From Nitrospira sp. Ga0074138 (GTDB taxonomy: Bacteria > Nitrospirota > Nitrospiria > Nitrospirales > Nitrospiraceae): a DNA stretch of 64,000 nt. Location of the stretch: assembly GCA_001464735.1 (NCBI GenBank), contig LNDU01000042.1, positions 1-64,000 on the forward strand, read 5' to 3'. Positions 14,749-24,280 of the stretch are shown here, piece by piece; the stretch's first letter is position 1; each line of letters opens with the position of its first letter. A program made the position numbers and the translations under genes. The notes beneath the pieces are model-generated. The model did no database searches, had not been told where the DNA came from, and saw nothing but the letters and a program-made list of their open reading frames with translations.

Positions 14749-15906
14749 ATGCGAACAGTCAGTCGACGGATGGCAGATCTCGCCCAATCGGAAATTCGGG
14801 CCATGACCCAGGCCTGCGCGAGTGCGAAGGGGCTCAATATGGCACAGGGGGTCTGTGATACGCCGGTGCCGCCGATCGTGCTCGAAGGGGCAGAGCAGGC
14901 CATCAGGGATGGGCACAATGTCTACACCCGCTTCGATGGCTTGCCTGAATTACGGGAGGCCATCGCCGACAAGCTGGCCCACTATAACGGGATTCACGCC
15001 GATCCTGAAACCGAAGTCACCGTCAGCGCCGGGGCAACCGGCGCCTTTCACTGTGCCTGTGCTGCGCTGCTGAATCCTGGTGATGAAGTCATTCTCTTTG
15101 AGCCGTACTATCAATACCATATCAGCGCGCTCATGGCGGTTGAAGCAGTCCCTGTGGTGGTCCACATGCAGCCACCAGCCTGGACCTATTCATTGACTCA
15201 GCTTGAGCAGCTCGTGACCTCGAGAACAAAGGCCATCATCGTCAATTCGCCCGGCAACCCCTCGGGCAAGGTCTTCAGCCGAACGGAACTTGAGGCGTTG
15301 GCAGAGTTTGCGTGCCGGCACGATTTGTTTGTCCTGACGGACGAAATCTACGAATACTTTCTCTATGACGGGCGACGCCATGTGAGCATGGCCTCCTTGC
15401 CGAATATGGCCGAACGGACGGTGACCATCGGAGGGTACTCCAAGACGTTCAGCGTGACGGGGTGGCGGATCGGGTACAGTGTGGCTGCGCAGACGTGGAC
15501 ACGAGCGATTGGTGCGATGAACGATCTCCTTTATGTTTGTGCTCCAGCGCCGCTTCAAATGGGCGTGGCTCGTGGCATTCGAGACTTGCCGGACGATTTC
15601 TATGGGAGCCTGGCTCGAGACTACGAGCACAAGCGCGACAGATTTTGCAGCGCTCTGGCGAAGGCGGGACTCACACCCTCGATCCCAGAGGGGGCCTATT
15701 ACGTGTTGGCGGATGTGTCCCGGCTTCCTGGCGACAGTGGGAAAGCTCGTGCCATGTATCTATTGGATCGAACCGGTGTAGCTGGTGTACCGGGAGAGGC
15801 CTTTATCCCCGGTGCGGCAGGAGCCAACTTCGTCCGTTTCAGTTATGCCAAGACCGACCTAGATCTCGATGAAGCCTGTCGGCGGTTGACCCAAGCTGGC
15901 TTGTAG
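14749..15906 (+). CDS. PLP-dependent class I/II aminotransferase
   Basis: A 385-aa fold-type I aminotransferase. The PLP lysine is K232 in GGYSKTFSVTGWRIGY. Other motifs are NSPGNPSGKVF, LTDEIYEYFLYDGRRH and a C-terminal NFVRFSYAKTD containing the substrate-carboxylate Arg. AAGGAG precedes the ATG at 14749. Members are annotated as aspartate or aromatic aminotransferases, and substrate specificity cannot be read from sequence. It stands alone after the insertion element. Confidence 0.88.
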   Translation: MRTVSRRMADLAQSEIRAMTQACASAKGLNMAQGVCDTPVPPIVLEGAEQAIRDGHNVYTRFDGLPELREAIADKLAHYNGIHADPETEVTVSAGATGAFHCACAALLNPGDEVILFEPYYQYHISALMAVEAVPVVVHMQPPAWTYSLTQLEQLVTSRTKAIIVNSPGNPSGKVFSRTELEALAEFACRHDLFVLTDEIYEYFLYDGRRHVSMASLPNMAERTVTIGGYSKTFSVTGWRIGYSVAAQTWTRAIGAMNDLLYVCAPAPLQMGVARGIRDLPDDFYGSLARDYEHKRDRFCSALAKAGLTPSIPEGAYYVLADVSRLPGDSGKARAMYLLDRTGVAGVPGEAFIPGAAGANFVRFSYAKTDLDLDEACRRLTQAGL

Positions 15907-15957
15907 GTACTCACGTGAGGAAGCGTCCGTTTCTTGCCTGAAGCGCAAGCCCGTGCT

Positions 15958-16419
15958 ATGAACTCGACCATGAGTCTGCACCTCGCTCCCATCGTGGCTG
16001 CTGTTGCTGCGCTGCTGTTGACTGGATGCGGTCATCAGGTGACAGTTCCTCTCTCTGTCTCTGCTGACCATTCCGCCGGTGATCGTTCCGTCCTGGAAGG
16101 GGAATGGGAATACGAAGACGGCGGGGCGGTCGTCCTTCGACTCGATGATCAGGGCAACGGTACGTACGCATTCAAGGATGGGCGATTCGAAACAATTCAG
16201 CTCAACGGCCGGACATGGATCGGTAAGTGGTCTCAGAAAGAAAACGATAGGGAAGGCGGTTTCGTTGTGAACCTCTCTGCCGACGCTGTGGAAGGGGACG
16301 GGACCTGGTGGTATGAGCGAATTGGTGCGAACAGGTCACCATCCGAGAAGGGTGGCACGTTCCACCTGACCAGGAAAACCTCCATGACACGCCTTGGCGA
16401 CACTCCTCCCGCACCCTGA
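15958..16419 (+). CDS. Small lipoprotein of unknown function
   Basis: About 153 aa with a lipoprotein signal: hydrophobic residues and the lipobox LLLTGC. The remainder looks like a compact beta-rich domain (LEGEWEYEDGGAVVLRLDDQ, then TYAFKDGRFET and WIGKWSQ), recalling small lipocalin-like or 'DUF' sensor domains. The ATG at 15958 or the ATG 12 nt later could be the start, with weak ribosome sites for both. It is 50 nt downstream of the aminotransferase gene. Confidence 0.65.
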   Translation: MNSTMSLHLAPIVAAVAALLLTGCGHQVTVPLSVSADHSAGDRSVLEGEWEYEDGGAVVLRLDDQGNGTYAFKDGRFETIQLNGRTWIGKWSQKENDREGGFVVNLSADAVEGDGTWWYERIGANRSPSEKGGTFHLTRKTSMTRLGDTPPAP

Positions 16420-16436
16420 TCCTCCATCACTCGCCA

Positions 16437-17243
16437 TTACGCAAGGCCGTTGTCGGCCCCACAAGTCAGGCATCTGAGCTGTCGCGCGAGCGCCTCGGGA
16501 CAGTGTGGGCCCGTGGCGATGATGCCGCGATAGCGAGGCTCGCGTCGGTTAAAGAGTAGTTCCTGTCCGAGGCCATCGGAGATGGTTCCTCCTGCCTCCT
16601 TGATGAGGAGTGTCCCTGCGGCCACATCCCATTCATTTTCTGGTTCCCACGTGACTACTCCCTCGATACGGCCGGTTGCGGCGAGTGCGAGTACCCAAGC
16701 GATTGAGCGGATAGGCCGCTTATTGATCGATGGCTCCAGGGAGGTGAAGCGGCCGATCTTGTGTTCCCATTGATTCAGGGCGATCACTGGATGTCGACTG
16801 TTCCACGGAGCTGGTGGAGTAACCGGTTTATTATTGAGGCGCAGACCTCCACCTCGAGTTGCAGTGAATAATTCGTCTGTGGAAGGGTTGAAGATGCCTG
16901 CCACGATCGGTCGACCCTGTTCAATGAGGCCAACGGAAATGCAATACTCCGGTTCACCACTGATGAACGCCTTCGTCCCGTCTATCGGATCAACCACCCA
17001 GACCCGTCGTTTCTGAAGTCGCTCCAGACGATCCGGTGATTCTTCAGAGAGCCATCCATCCTCAGAAAACGCGGAAAGCAGGTGGGAGAGGAGGACCTCA
17101 TTCACGGCCAGGTCCGCCGAGGTCACTGGGGATTGGTCCGGCTTCTGGATCGTCTCAAAGCCATCGACGGCGAACCGTAAGGCTTCTGCTCCAGCCTTCC
17201 GAATCGCCATGCTGAGAACATCCAGTTCATCGTCCCATGTCAT
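16437..17243 (-). CDS. Inositol-monophosphatase-family phosphatase (CysQ-like)
   Basis: A 268-aa Mg-dependent sugar or nucleotide phosphatase. The metal motif WVVDPIDGTKAF (near residue 82) and the second motif EWDVAAGTLLIKEAGG (near 207) are complete, as is the upstream Glu pair (SEES). Enzymes of this length and type include CysQ (3'-phosphoadenosine 5'-phosphate hydrolysis), histidinol-phosphatase HisN and inositol-1-phosphatase. The sequence does not decide among them. It converges with the small lipoprotein gene and diverges from corA. Confidence 0.85.
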   Translation of the reverse strand: MTWDDELDVLSMAIRKAGAEALRFAVDGFETIQKPDQSPVTSADLAVNEVLLSHLLSAFSEDGWLSEESPDRLERLQKRRVWVVDPIDGTKAFISGEPEYCISVGLIEQGRPIVAGIFNPSTDELFTATRGGGLRLNNKPVTPPAPWNSRHPVIALNQWEHKIGRFTSLEPSINKRPIRSIAWVLALAATGRIEGVVTWEPENEWDVAAGTLLIKEAGGTISDGLGQELLFNRREPRYRGIIATGPHCPEALARQLRCLTCGADNGLA

Positions 17244-17335
17244 GACAGGAGAGTAGCAGGCCTGGAGACAGATGAAAAGAACCGAGCATGTGCCGACTTG
17301 ACCTGGATCCGGAATCTGCGTACAAGCAGGTTACG

Positions 17336-18391
17336 ATGAAACTGCTCCAGAAACGGTCGAAGAAGACGGGGCTCTCACCAGGGACGCTTGTTCACATCGG
17401 CGAACAGCGGGCCGAGGCCGTGAGCATGACTCTGTTCAATTATGCCGGTGCGCGGTGCGAGGAGCAGGTGGTCACAGATCTGAATGCGCTTCGACTGCCT
17501 GCCGACGAAAGCGTCACATGGGTAAATGTTGGCGGGGTCCATAAGGTTGACGTGTTGGAAGGATTCGGGAAACATTTTGGCCTTCATCCCCTTCTGCTGG
17601 AAGACATCGCCAACACGGACCAGCGTCCGAAGCTCGACGACTATGAGACCTATTTCTTTCTCGTGATGAAGATGCTGACGACCGCTAAGCGAGGGGACAT
17701 TGTCGTCGAGCAGGTGAGTTTCGTTCTTGGCCGAAACTACGTTCTCTCATTCCAGGAAAACGGCACCGATGTGTTTCACACGGTGCGGGACCGTCTGAGA
17801 GGCGGGAAAGGGCGGCTTCGGCAAAACGGTTCAGACTATCTGCTCTATGCACTGATCGATGCCATCGTCGATCAATACTTTGAGGTCCTCGAATTGCTCG
17901 GTGAGCAGATCGAGTCGCTGCAGGAACGGGTGATGGCCGATCCCAAGCCGGATATCCTCAAAGATATTCATGGGCTGAAACAGCAGTTGTTGTTCGTACG
18001 CCGTGCCGTTTGGCCGCTCCGGGAAGCGATCAACGGTCTGTCCCGCTCGGACTGTCCATTTCTGCATGAGTCCACAAAGATATTTATCCGTGATGTCTAT
18101 GATCATGTGGTTCAGATTGTTGATACCATCGAGACCTTGCGGGAAATGGTCTCGGCCAGTCTGGATATTTATCTGTCGAGCGTGAGCTATCGACTGAACG
18201 CCGTCATGCGGGTGTTGACGGTCATCACTACGATCTTTATGCCGCTCACGTTTATTGCGGGCATCTATGGCATGAATTTCGAGTATATGCCGGAGTTGAA
18301 ATGGTCGTGGGGCTATCCGATGGCGATCGGCATTATGGGTCTCGTCGCCGCCATCATGCTCATCGGGTTCCGCCGAAAGAAATGGCTATAG
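17336..18391 (+). CDS. corA: CorA-family Mg2+/Co2+ transporter
   Basis: A 351-aa CorA channel. A large cytoplasmic N-terminal domain (LEDIANTDQRPKLDDYETYFF is a family signature) is followed by the long stalk helix and two C-terminal transmembrane segments. The selectivity motif YGMNFE lies between them, near residue 319. The positively charged tail FRRKKWL is typical. The ATG at 17336 (MKLLQKRSKK) is chosen; another ATG 48 nt upstream is possible. It is a monocistronic-looking gene. Confidence 0.92.
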   Translation: MKLLQKRSKKTGLSPGTLVHIGEQRAEAVSMTLFNYAGARCEEQVVTDLNALRLPADESVTWVNVGGVHKVDVLEGFGKHFGLHPLLLEDIANTDQRPKLDDYETYFFLVMKMLTTAKRGDIVVEQVSFVLGRNYVLSFQENGTDVFHTVRDRLRGGKGRLRQNGSDYLLYALIDAIVDQYFEVLELLGEQIESLQERVMADPKPDILKDIHGLKQQLLFVRRAVWPLREAINGLSRSDCPFLHESTKIFIRDVYDHVVQIVDTIETLREMVSASLDIYLSSVSYRLNAVMRVLTVITTIFMPLTFIAGIYGMNFEYMPELKWSWGYPMAIGIMGLVAAIMLIGFRRKKWL

Positions 18392-18405
18392 ATGGGGAGT
18401 CCAGA

Positions 18406-18747
18406 CTACTCTTGAATTTCCACCTTATCTACGAAATAGGTGGTGTCCCCGAAGCAGGTAGTGGGAATGTAGCGATACTCCTTGTAATGCAAGATCACCC
18501 GTTTCCCCATGACCTCTGACAGTTGCGCGGCGATTTTATCGTCCGAGATCGTAAACTGCCAGAGAACAGGTGCCGTTCCCGGTACGGTCGTCATGGCCAG
18601 CTCTCCTTCATGCGTCTTGCACAGCCAGCCCTTCGTCGAAAATTTTTGAATGTATCCAGCCCGGTTTCCATCCGAATAGGTCCAGTTGAACACGACTGTG
18701 AGGTAGGCAGCGGCTAGAAAGAAGAGCAGCGTCACAAACAGTTTCAC
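18406..18747 (-). CDS. Conserved single-pass membrane protein
   Basis: A 113-aa protein from GTG 18747, with GAGGAG 7 nt upstream. One N-terminal membrane anchor (KLFVTLLFFLAAAYLTVVF) is followed by a small beta-rich domain: WTYSDGNRAGYIQKFSTKGW, LCKTHEGELAM and VILHYKEYRY. I recognise the pattern from conserved hypothetical proteins (sometimes misnamed 6-phosphogluconate dehydrogenase) with no known function. It follows leuD by 14 nt on the same strand, so it may be the last gene of the leuCD transcript. Confidence 0.75.
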   Translation of the reverse strand: MKLFVTLLFFLAAAYLTVVFNWTYSDGNRAGYIQKFSTKGWLCKTHEGELAMTTVPGTAPVLWQFTISDDKIAAQLSEVMGKRVILHYKEYRYIPTTCFGDTTYFVDKVEIQE

Positions 18748-18761
18748 CAGTATCTCCTCAG

Positions 18762-19385
18762 TTACGAATGAAGGTCGCTGAACAACCAAGGCGCGTCAGT
18801 CTTTCGACGAGACTCATAGGCCGTGATCTCAGGCTCATGTTGGAGCGTGAGGCCGATCGAATCAAGTCCTCGATAGAGGCAATCCTTGCGGAAGGGGTCG
18901 ATTTCGAACCGGTATGTTGTCTTCTCGGGCGTGGTGACTGTTTGGCTGCCAAGATCGACGGTGAGCCGGTATCCCTCGGTACTGACGGCGTGTTTCATGA
19001 GAGCCAGCACTTCATCGGCCTTCAGCACAACGGGGAGAATGCCGTTTTGAAAACAGTTGTTATAAAAAATGTCAGCAAAGCTTGGGGCAATAATGCAGCG
19101 GAACCCCTGATCCAACAGGGCCCAGGGGGCATGTTCACGAGAGGAGCCGCAACCAAAATTATCGCGCGTTAATAAGATCGAGGCCGATTGATAGCGAGGT
19201 TGATTCAAGAAAAAGTCCGGATCCGGCGATCCATCTTGTTTCTTTCTCCAGTCAAAAAAGAGGCCTTCGCGGAGTCCTGTTCGTTTGATCGTCTTTAAAA
19301 ACTGCTTCGGAATGATCTGATCCGTGTCGACGTTGATGAGATCCAACGGGGCAACGAGACCAGTGAGAAGAGTAAACGGTTCCAT
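18762..19385 (-). CDS. leuD: 3-isopropylmalate dehydratase small subunit
   Basis: A 207-aa LeuD, the swivelling domain of isopropylmalate isomerase in leucine biosynthesis. Motifs are [15 protein letters not shown] near the N-terminus, [16 protein letters not shown] and [13 protein letters not shown]. The ATG at 19385 lies 8 nt after the leuC stop; longer frames run into leuC. It works with LeuC as a heterodimer in the cytoplasm. Confidence 0.96.
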   Translation of the reverse strand: MEPFTLLTGLVAPLDLINVDTDQIIPKQFLKTIKRTGLREGLFFDWRKKQDGSPDPDFFLNQPRYQSASILLTRDNFGCGSSREHAPWALLDQGFRCIIAPSFADIFYNNCFQNGILPVVLKADEVLALMKHAVSTEGYRLTVDLGSQTVTTPEKTTYRFEIDPFRKDCLYRGLDSIGLTLQHEPEITAYESRRKTDAPWLFSDLHS

Positions 19386-19392
19386 AGAGTCA

Positions 19393-20796
19393 TCAGCTCC
19401 AATGTCGAATATCGACGAAGTGCCCCTCGATGGCTGCAGCGACAGCCATGGCAGGCGACACCAGATGAGTTCTCCCGCCTGCACCCTGACGGCCTTCAAA
19501 ATTTCGATTGCTGGTGGACGCGCAACGTTCCCCTGGCTGCAGGACGTCGGCATTCATGGCCAGACACATGCTGCATCCAGCCTCTCGCCATTCGAATCCT
19601 GCTTCACGAAATACGTGATCAAGGCCTTCCGCCTCAGCCTGTTGTTTGACGAGTCCGGACCCTGGGACCACCATGGCATGCACAGACTTGGCAACTCTTT
19701 TCCCCTTGGCAAAGCTGGCTGCGAGCCGGAGGTCTTCAATGCGTGAATTCGTGCATGAGCCGATGAAGACGCGGTCGATTGCAATATCCGTAATGGGTGT
19801 GTTGGGCGAAAGTCCCATGTAGGTCAAGGCACGTTCCGTCGCGCTCTTCGTGTTGGCATCGGACATCGTTCGTGGGTCTGGGATCTTTTGATCGACACCC
19901 AGCACCATCCCCGGACTCGTTCCCCAACTGACCTGAGGCGCGATGTCTTCAGCCTGTACCGAGACGGTCGCATCGTACTTCGCAGATGGGTCAGTGGTGA
20001 GCTGCTGCCACGCCTGCACAGCTTGTTCGAACATCTCCCCTTTCGGAACGAGCGGCCGTTCCTTCAGGTAGGCGATCGTCTTCTCATCGGGGGCCACTAA
20101 CCCAGCGCGGGCTCCCCCCTCGATCGACATATTGCAGAGGGTCATGCGCCCTTCCATGCTCAGAGCGCGAATAGCCGACCCTGTATACTCAATCACATAA
20201 CCGGTTCCACCGGCCGTGCCAATTTTTCCGATAATCGCAAGAATAATGTCCTTTGCTGAACAGCGATCGGAAAGGGTTCCCTCAACCCTGACCTCCATCG
20301 TCTTTGGTCGTTTTTGGACGAGACATTGAGTCGCCAGCACATGTTCGACTTCACTGGTCCCAATACCGAATGCCAATGCACCGAATGCCCCATGGGTCGA
20401 TGTGTGAGAATCTCCGCAGACGATCGTCGTCCCTGGCAGGGTGAATCCTTGCTCGGGGCCAATGACGTGCACAACGCCTTGTCGGATATCATCCATGCCG
20501 AAGAAGGTAATGCCGAAGTCGCGACAGTTTTCCTCAAGGGTCTGAATCTGCTTCGCGCTGACCTGATCGGCGATCGGTAGCTTCCGATCGGTCGTCGGAA
20601 CATTGTGATCCGGGACGGCCAGGGTTGCGGCCGGTCGTCGAGGCGTTCGCCCAGCCAGCTTCAACCCTTCAAACGCTTGAGGAGAGGTCACTTCATGAAC
20701 CAGTTGTCGATCAATATAGAGGAGCGTGGTCCCATCTGCTTCCGCCCGCACGACATGCGCATCCCAAATTTTATCGAATAGTGTTTTGCCTGCCAT
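19393..20796 (-). CDS. leuC: 3-isopropylmalate dehydratase large subunit
   Basis: A 467-aa LeuC, an aconitase-family [4Fe-4S] enzyme converting 2- to 3-isopropylmalate. Cluster cysteines are in FIGSCTNSR and [29 protein letters not shown] is another family block. The length is normal. GGGAG lies 6 nt upstream of the ATG, and a promoter with a perfect TATAAT sits just before it. leuA and leuB are not in the window. Confidence 0.97.
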   Translation of the reverse strand: MAGKTLFDKIWDAHVVRAEADGTTLLYIDRQLVHEVTSPQAFEGLKLAGRTPRRPAATLAVPDHNVPTTDRKLPIADQVSAKQIQTLEENCRDFGITFFGMDDIRQGVVHVIGPEQGFTLPGTTIVCGDSHTSTHGAFGALAFGIGTSEVEHVLATQCLVQKRPKTMEVRVEGTLSDRCSAKDIILAIIGKIGTAGGTGYVIEYTGSAIRALSMEGRMTLCNMSIEGGARAGLVAPDEKTIAYLKERPLVPKGEMFEQAVQAWQQLTTDPSAKYDATVSVQAEDIAPQVSWGTSPGMVLGVDQKIPDPRTMSDANTKSATERALTYMGLSPNTPITDIAIDRVFIGSCTNSRIEDLRLAASFAKGKRVAKSVHAMVVPGSGLVKQQAEAEGLDHVFREAGFEWREAGCSMCLAMNADVLQPGERCASTSNRNFEGRQGAGGRTHLVSPAMAVAAAIEGHFVDIRHWS

Positions 20797-20828
20797 GGCT
20801 ACTCCCGTCTTTATGAATTCGAAGCGTC

Positions 20829-20859
20829 ATTATACAGAGAAGTCCTATGGTCTTGACAA
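20829..20859 (-). promoter_or_regulatory. Promoter of leuCD
   Basis: On the minus strand, TTGTCA (20854-20859) and a perfect TATAAT (20829-20834) are separated by 19 bp, slightly long. The predicted leader is about 26 nt, so there is no room for a leucine attenuator or T-box. Confidence 0.55.
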
Positions 20860-20910
20860 GTGCACGTCCAGAGCTTGCCCTGCTCTACGAGACGTGGTAC
20901 CACCGCACCG

Positions 20911-21378
20911 ATGAAACCCAGGCCCTGGAGCGAACCGTGCATGGTTGAGTGGAGTCACCGACTACTGGAGAGCTATCATTATTGGATCGGACAAGACCTC
21001 ATTGATCGGGCAGGCGATCGAAAGGCACAGGCCCTCCGGTTATTCGAAGCATCCATTGTCGTTGTGTCGCACGGTGTGGAGCCGGACCCGATCTTAAATT
21101 ATGGCAATCAAGCCGCCTTGGATCTGTGGGAGCTGTCCTGGGAGCAATTCATCCAGACGCCATCGCGACTCACGGCCGAAGCGGATGAACGTACTGAACG
21201 AGATCGGATGTTGATGCAAGCCAGGGCCAAGGGTTACTACGATGGATATCGGGGGGTGCGAATTTCCTCGACGGGGAAGCGATTTCTCGTCGAGCAAGCC
21301 GTGATTTGGAATGTGATCGATCCTGCCGGACACCGCATCGGTCAAGCGGCGACGTTCTCTCAATGGTCATACTTGTAA
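20911..21378 (+). CDS. MEKHLA-domain protein
   Basis: About 155 aa, with a PAS-like MEKHLA domain: SYHYWIGQDLIDR near the N-terminus, ILNYGNQAALDLWELSWEQF (PAS core), RLTAEADERTERDRML and YRGVRISSTGKRFLVEQAVIW. MEKHLA domains occur alone in bacteria and at the ends of plant HD-ZIP III proteins; a ligand-sensing role is assumed only. The start could instead be the ATG at 20941, which has GGAG 10 nt upstream. It is divergent from leuC. Confidence 0.8.
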   Translation: MKPRPWSEPCMVEWSHRLLESYHYWIGQDLIDRAGDRKAQALRLFEASIVVVSHGVEPDPILNYGNQAALDLWELSWEQFIQTPSRLTAEADERTERDRMLMQARAKGYYDGYRGVRISSTGKRFLVEQAVIWNVIDPAGHRIGQAATFSQWSYL

Positions 21379-21526
21379 TGGTCATATTTGTGATGATCGA
21401 GGCGAGAGCATAGCCTGCAAACCTTCCGGATTGGCCAAAACGACCGCCACTGTATCGAGTCGAGTCCAAACTAGTCGGAGAGACACAATCGACGATGGTC
21501 TGTCTGTGAAGTCATCAACGGAGAAG

Positions 21527-22141
21527 TCAGGTCCAGAGTTCGAGAGGGCCGTGGTTCGCGATACCCCGCAGTAGATCTTGGGTAGCAAGAATGCCGACCA
21601 GACGGCGATGGTGATCCAAGATTGGAACCGCATGAATCTGTTCATCCAACATGACGCGGGCAATTTCCCGGACCTCTGTTACGGGAGTTGCCGAAATAAC
21701 TCGGGACGTCATGATTTCAGCCAATCGCCGCCTGGAGGCCTGTCGCGTGTCGGCCGCCGTGATCAGTTCAGGAGCATGGCGGAGTAAGTCGCGATACGAC
21801 ACCATCCCGACGAGGCTGTCGTGCATCGACGTGACGGGGATATGGTGGAATCCCTTGTCTGACATGCTTGTCCAGGCGTCAAGCAAGCTGCTGTCGGATG
21901 GAAGAGAGATAACCGGAGCACTCATCAGGTCACGCGCGAGGATCGCCGGTTTTGGGTGTGATTGTTCGATGCTCTGCTGTTGATAGGCTGTTTGTGCTGC
22001 CAAGGCTGAATGATCCAGAGAGGAGGCATGTTGGCCATGATGCTCTCGCTCCCTCGCGGATTCTGCTCGGCCAATCCGTGGCCCAACCGGTTTGACCGGA
22101 TATGCCTCCACGATTCCGTTGACCGCCAGAATGATGGGCAT
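21527..22141 (-). CDS. Two-CBS-domain protein
   Basis: A 204-aa protein starting MPILAVNGI-like at ATG 22141 (GAGGAG 7 nt upstream). A 60-residue polar N-terminal region is followed by two CBS domains: ARDLMSAPVISLPSDSSLLD with HHIPVTSMHDSLVGMVSYRD, and IMTSRVISATPVTEVREIAR with HAVPILDHHRRLVGILATQD. CBS pairs bind adenine nucleotides and regulate partner enzymes or channels; the partner is unknown. An open frame continues upstream to 22372, but without a ribosome site. Confidence 0.85.
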   Translation of the reverse strand: MPIILAVNGIVEAYPVKPVGPRIGRAESAREREHHGQHASSLDHSALAAQTAYQQQSIEQSHPKPAILARDLMSAPVISLPSDSSLLDAWTSMSDKGFHHIPVTSMHDSLVGMVSYRDLLRHAPELITAADTRQASRRRLAEIMTSRVISATPVTEVREIARVMLDEQIHAVPILDHHRRLVGILATQDLLRGIANHGPLELWT

Positions 22142-22377
22142 GCCACAGCTCCTCAACTGCCCTATCGGAGTTTTCGGGAAATACTTAAGCGAGGCCCTGA
22201 CCAAGCGAATATTTAACGAGAGCACGGGGTGCTCTGCCACAATTGGTGTCAATTGTCCGGCACCGAGAGGGCTGACACACGAGTCGAGGACCACAGCTGC
22301 TTCCAGGGCCGTCGCCTGTGGAGCTGGATTCCATCGAGTGAGCCACGGTTCAAGCAACCGCGGAAGTTCCAAAGCGA
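22142..22377. other. Intergenic part between divergent CBS and cupredoxin genes
   Basis: No convincing gene is seen here. Both strands have open stretches, including an upstream extension of the CBS frame, but none has a ribosome site or a recognisable sequence. Only the last part next to the cupredoxin gene carries promoter-like signals. Confidence 0.4.
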
Positions 22378-22407
22378 TTGCTTCCGTTTTAACCCATATG
22401 TTATAAA
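22378..22407 (+). promoter_or_regulatory. Promoter of the cupredoxin gene
   Basis: TTGCTT (22378-22383) and TATAAA (22402-22407) are separated by 18 bp. The transcript would start near 22414 and carry a leader of about 138 nt that includes the inverted repeat at 22439-22464. Confidence 0.5.
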
Positions 22408-22438
22408 AGCAGGATTGTGGCCTCCAGAATTTCGGGAG

Positions 22439-22464
22439 ACACTGTAAACAAAGGTGTACAGTGT
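22439..22464. promoter_or_regulatory. Perfect 8-bp inverted repeat, operator candidate
   Basis: ACACTGTA (22439-22446) and TACAGTGT (22457-22464) are exact inverted copies with a 10-bp spacer, giving 18 bp between arm centres. It lies just downstream of the predicted promoter of the cupredoxin gene, where a repressor dimer could act. It could also be an mRNA hairpin. Confidence 0.45.
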
Positions 22465-22551
22465 CAGCAGCGGTGGCATCCTCCGAATATTTGGCGGCAC
22501 ATATTCACAAGCCTCTTTTTGTTTCTTCTTAATATTCGCAAGGGGGTAGTC

Positions 22552-23028
22552 ATGGGCAAGACGATGTTGGCGGTCTTCTTTGGCCTTGGAATGGTGTTGG
22601 CTGGGGCTTCGAGTTCGTATGCGCTTCAAGCGGGAGGTGTAGAGACAGGCGATCTGGAAACGGGTTCTGTCGTCGGCCAGCCCTTTAAGGAGCTGAGCGT
22701 AGATGTCTCATTCTTTGCTACTGAAATTGGAAACATGAAGGTCTGGTATCCGCCGATGACGGTTATCGATTTTAAGGCACGCCCAGGCTCACCGGTTCTA
22801 TTGAAGGTCACAAACAATGCAACGGCTGAGCACGGGTTCCAGCTCAGCGCCGCCGTGAATCAATCTGCACCGACCGTCTTACATACCAAGATCGTGCTCA
22901 AACCGGGGGAAACGCAGTATATCGGTATTCCAACCAGCGATCTGTTTTATGCGTCGGGGAACGTCCTCGAGTATCGTTGCCACTTGCATCCGGGTCACGT
23001 GGGTGGCAAGCTGCTGATGCTGAAGTAA
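22552..23028 (+). CDS. Exported cupredoxin (plastocyanin/azurin-like)
   Basis: A 158-aa protein with a signal peptide (MGKTMLAVFFGLGMVLAGAS, cleavage near SYA at residue 24). The C-terminal half is a cupredoxin: NNATAEHGFQL supplies the first Cu-ligand His, and YRCHLHPGHVGGKLLM the Cys and second His. No Met sits at the usual axial distance after that His. The start at 22552 has AAGGGGG upstream. It may be a periplasmic electron carrier or copper-binding protein. A strong terminator follows, so it is monocistronic. Confidence 0.85.
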   Translation: MGKTMLAVFFGLGMVLAGASSSYALQAGGVETGDLETGSVVGQPFKELSVDVSFFATEIGNMKVWYPPMTVIDFKARPGSPVLLKVTNNATAEHGFQLSAAVNQSAPTVLHTKIVLKPGETQYIGIPTSDLFYASGNVLEYRCHLHPGHVGGKLLMLK

Positions 23029-23052
23029 CCTCAATTCGGTTCGAACAATGAG

Positions 23053-23084
23053 AAGGCCTCGGTGCAACCCACCGAGGCCTTTTT
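23053..23084 (+). terminator. Terminator of the cupredoxin gene
   Basis: AAGGCCTCGGTG (23053-23064) pairs perfectly with CACCGAGGCCTT (23070-23081) across a 5-nt loop and runs into a short T tract. It lies 25 nt after the stop codon. Confidence 0.9.
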
Positions 23085-23112
23085 CAATGTTCGGTCACAA
23101 CAGCCCAAAACA

Positions 23113-23146
23113 AAGGGCCCTGGTTCTGGATGGAACCAGGGCCCTT
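23113..23146 (-). terminator. Terminator of the ferredoxin gene
   Basis: A perfect 14-bp stem (AAGGGCCCTGGTTC, 23113-23126, with its complement at 23133-23146) and a 6-nt loop. Read on the minus strand it is followed by a T-rich TTTGTTTT-like tail. It lies 22 nt after the ferredoxin stop. Confidence 0.85.
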
Positions 23147-23168
23147 ACAATACGTCACTTAAAGAGAG

Positions 23169-23549
<381 letters not shown>

Positions 23550-23750
23550 CTAACTCATAGCACGTTGACAAGTTCACGCAGCTCACACCATAGTGCTCCC
23601 ATCGACGTGTGGTGAGCATGTACGCGACGAGTTATTTTATTCCGTGATTCTTTTCCAAGTCAATCGAACGGAGGCCGGTCAGAAGACCTAGCTTACGCTT
23701 CTGCATGGGGCATTGGGCCCAGCAGGGAAAGAGGCCGTCGAATACCATCA

Positions 23751-24251
23751 ATGGCAGCTGATCAAGCCCAGGCGAGCAATCGAGAGCAGCAGAAGAAGCG
23801 GATCATCATGATGATTCTGCTCGCCCTTCTCCTGATGAGTGTGTCGGTGTTCCTCATTGAGCGCAAGGAATCGGACATCATCGTCGTCAAGTTTCCGAGC
23901 GGTGTTGAGCTCGAAGCCGAAGTGGCGAACACGCCGGAGAAATTGCTCTTTGGACTTGCCTTCCGTGAGGCCTTGCCCCCAGGCGGAGGCATGCTTTATA
24001 TCTTTGAGCAAAATGGTATGCATCGCGTGACAACCAGGGAATATCGATTCCCTATCGATATTCTGTGGGTGGATGAGGGGCATCATGTCGTGCATATGCT
24101 GGAACATGCAGAACCATGCGTGAAAGACCCGTGCCCATCTTTCGGGCCACCGCCGGAAGAGGCTCGGTATGTGATACAGACAGAATCGGGGTTCATTAAG
24201 ACAACAGGAGTTGCAAAAGGCGACGAGCTCAAGTATGCCCTTCGTATGTAG
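23751..24251 (+). CDS. Membrane-anchored DUF192 protein
   Basis: A 166-aa protein with one N-terminal transmembrane segment (residues about 18-38, IIMMILLALLLMSVSVFLI) and a DUF192 domain: VEVANTPE-type start (ELEAEVANTPEKLLFGLAFR), GGGMLYIFEQ, FPIDILWVDE and the C-terminal ETESGFI-like region. The domain is exported in many bacteria and has no proven activity. The next gene, a Rieske protein, starts 29 nt downstream. A ribosome site for the ATG at 23751 is not obvious. Confidence 0.85.
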   Translation: MAADQAQASNREQQKKRIIMMILLALLLMSVSVFLIERKESDIIVVKFPSGVELEAEVANTPEKLLFGLAFREALPPGGGMLYIFEQNGMHRVTTREYRFPIDILWVDEGHHVVHMLEHAEPCVKDPCPSFGPPPEEARYVIQTESGFIKTTGVAKGDELKYALRM

Positions 24252-24280
24252 CGTCTACGAAGAGGGTCGAGGAATCACGC

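Noticed and set aside
22142..22372. Upstream extension of the CBS protein
   Set aside because: The frame is open but lacks a ribosome site, while ATG 22141 has GAGGAG at the right distance.
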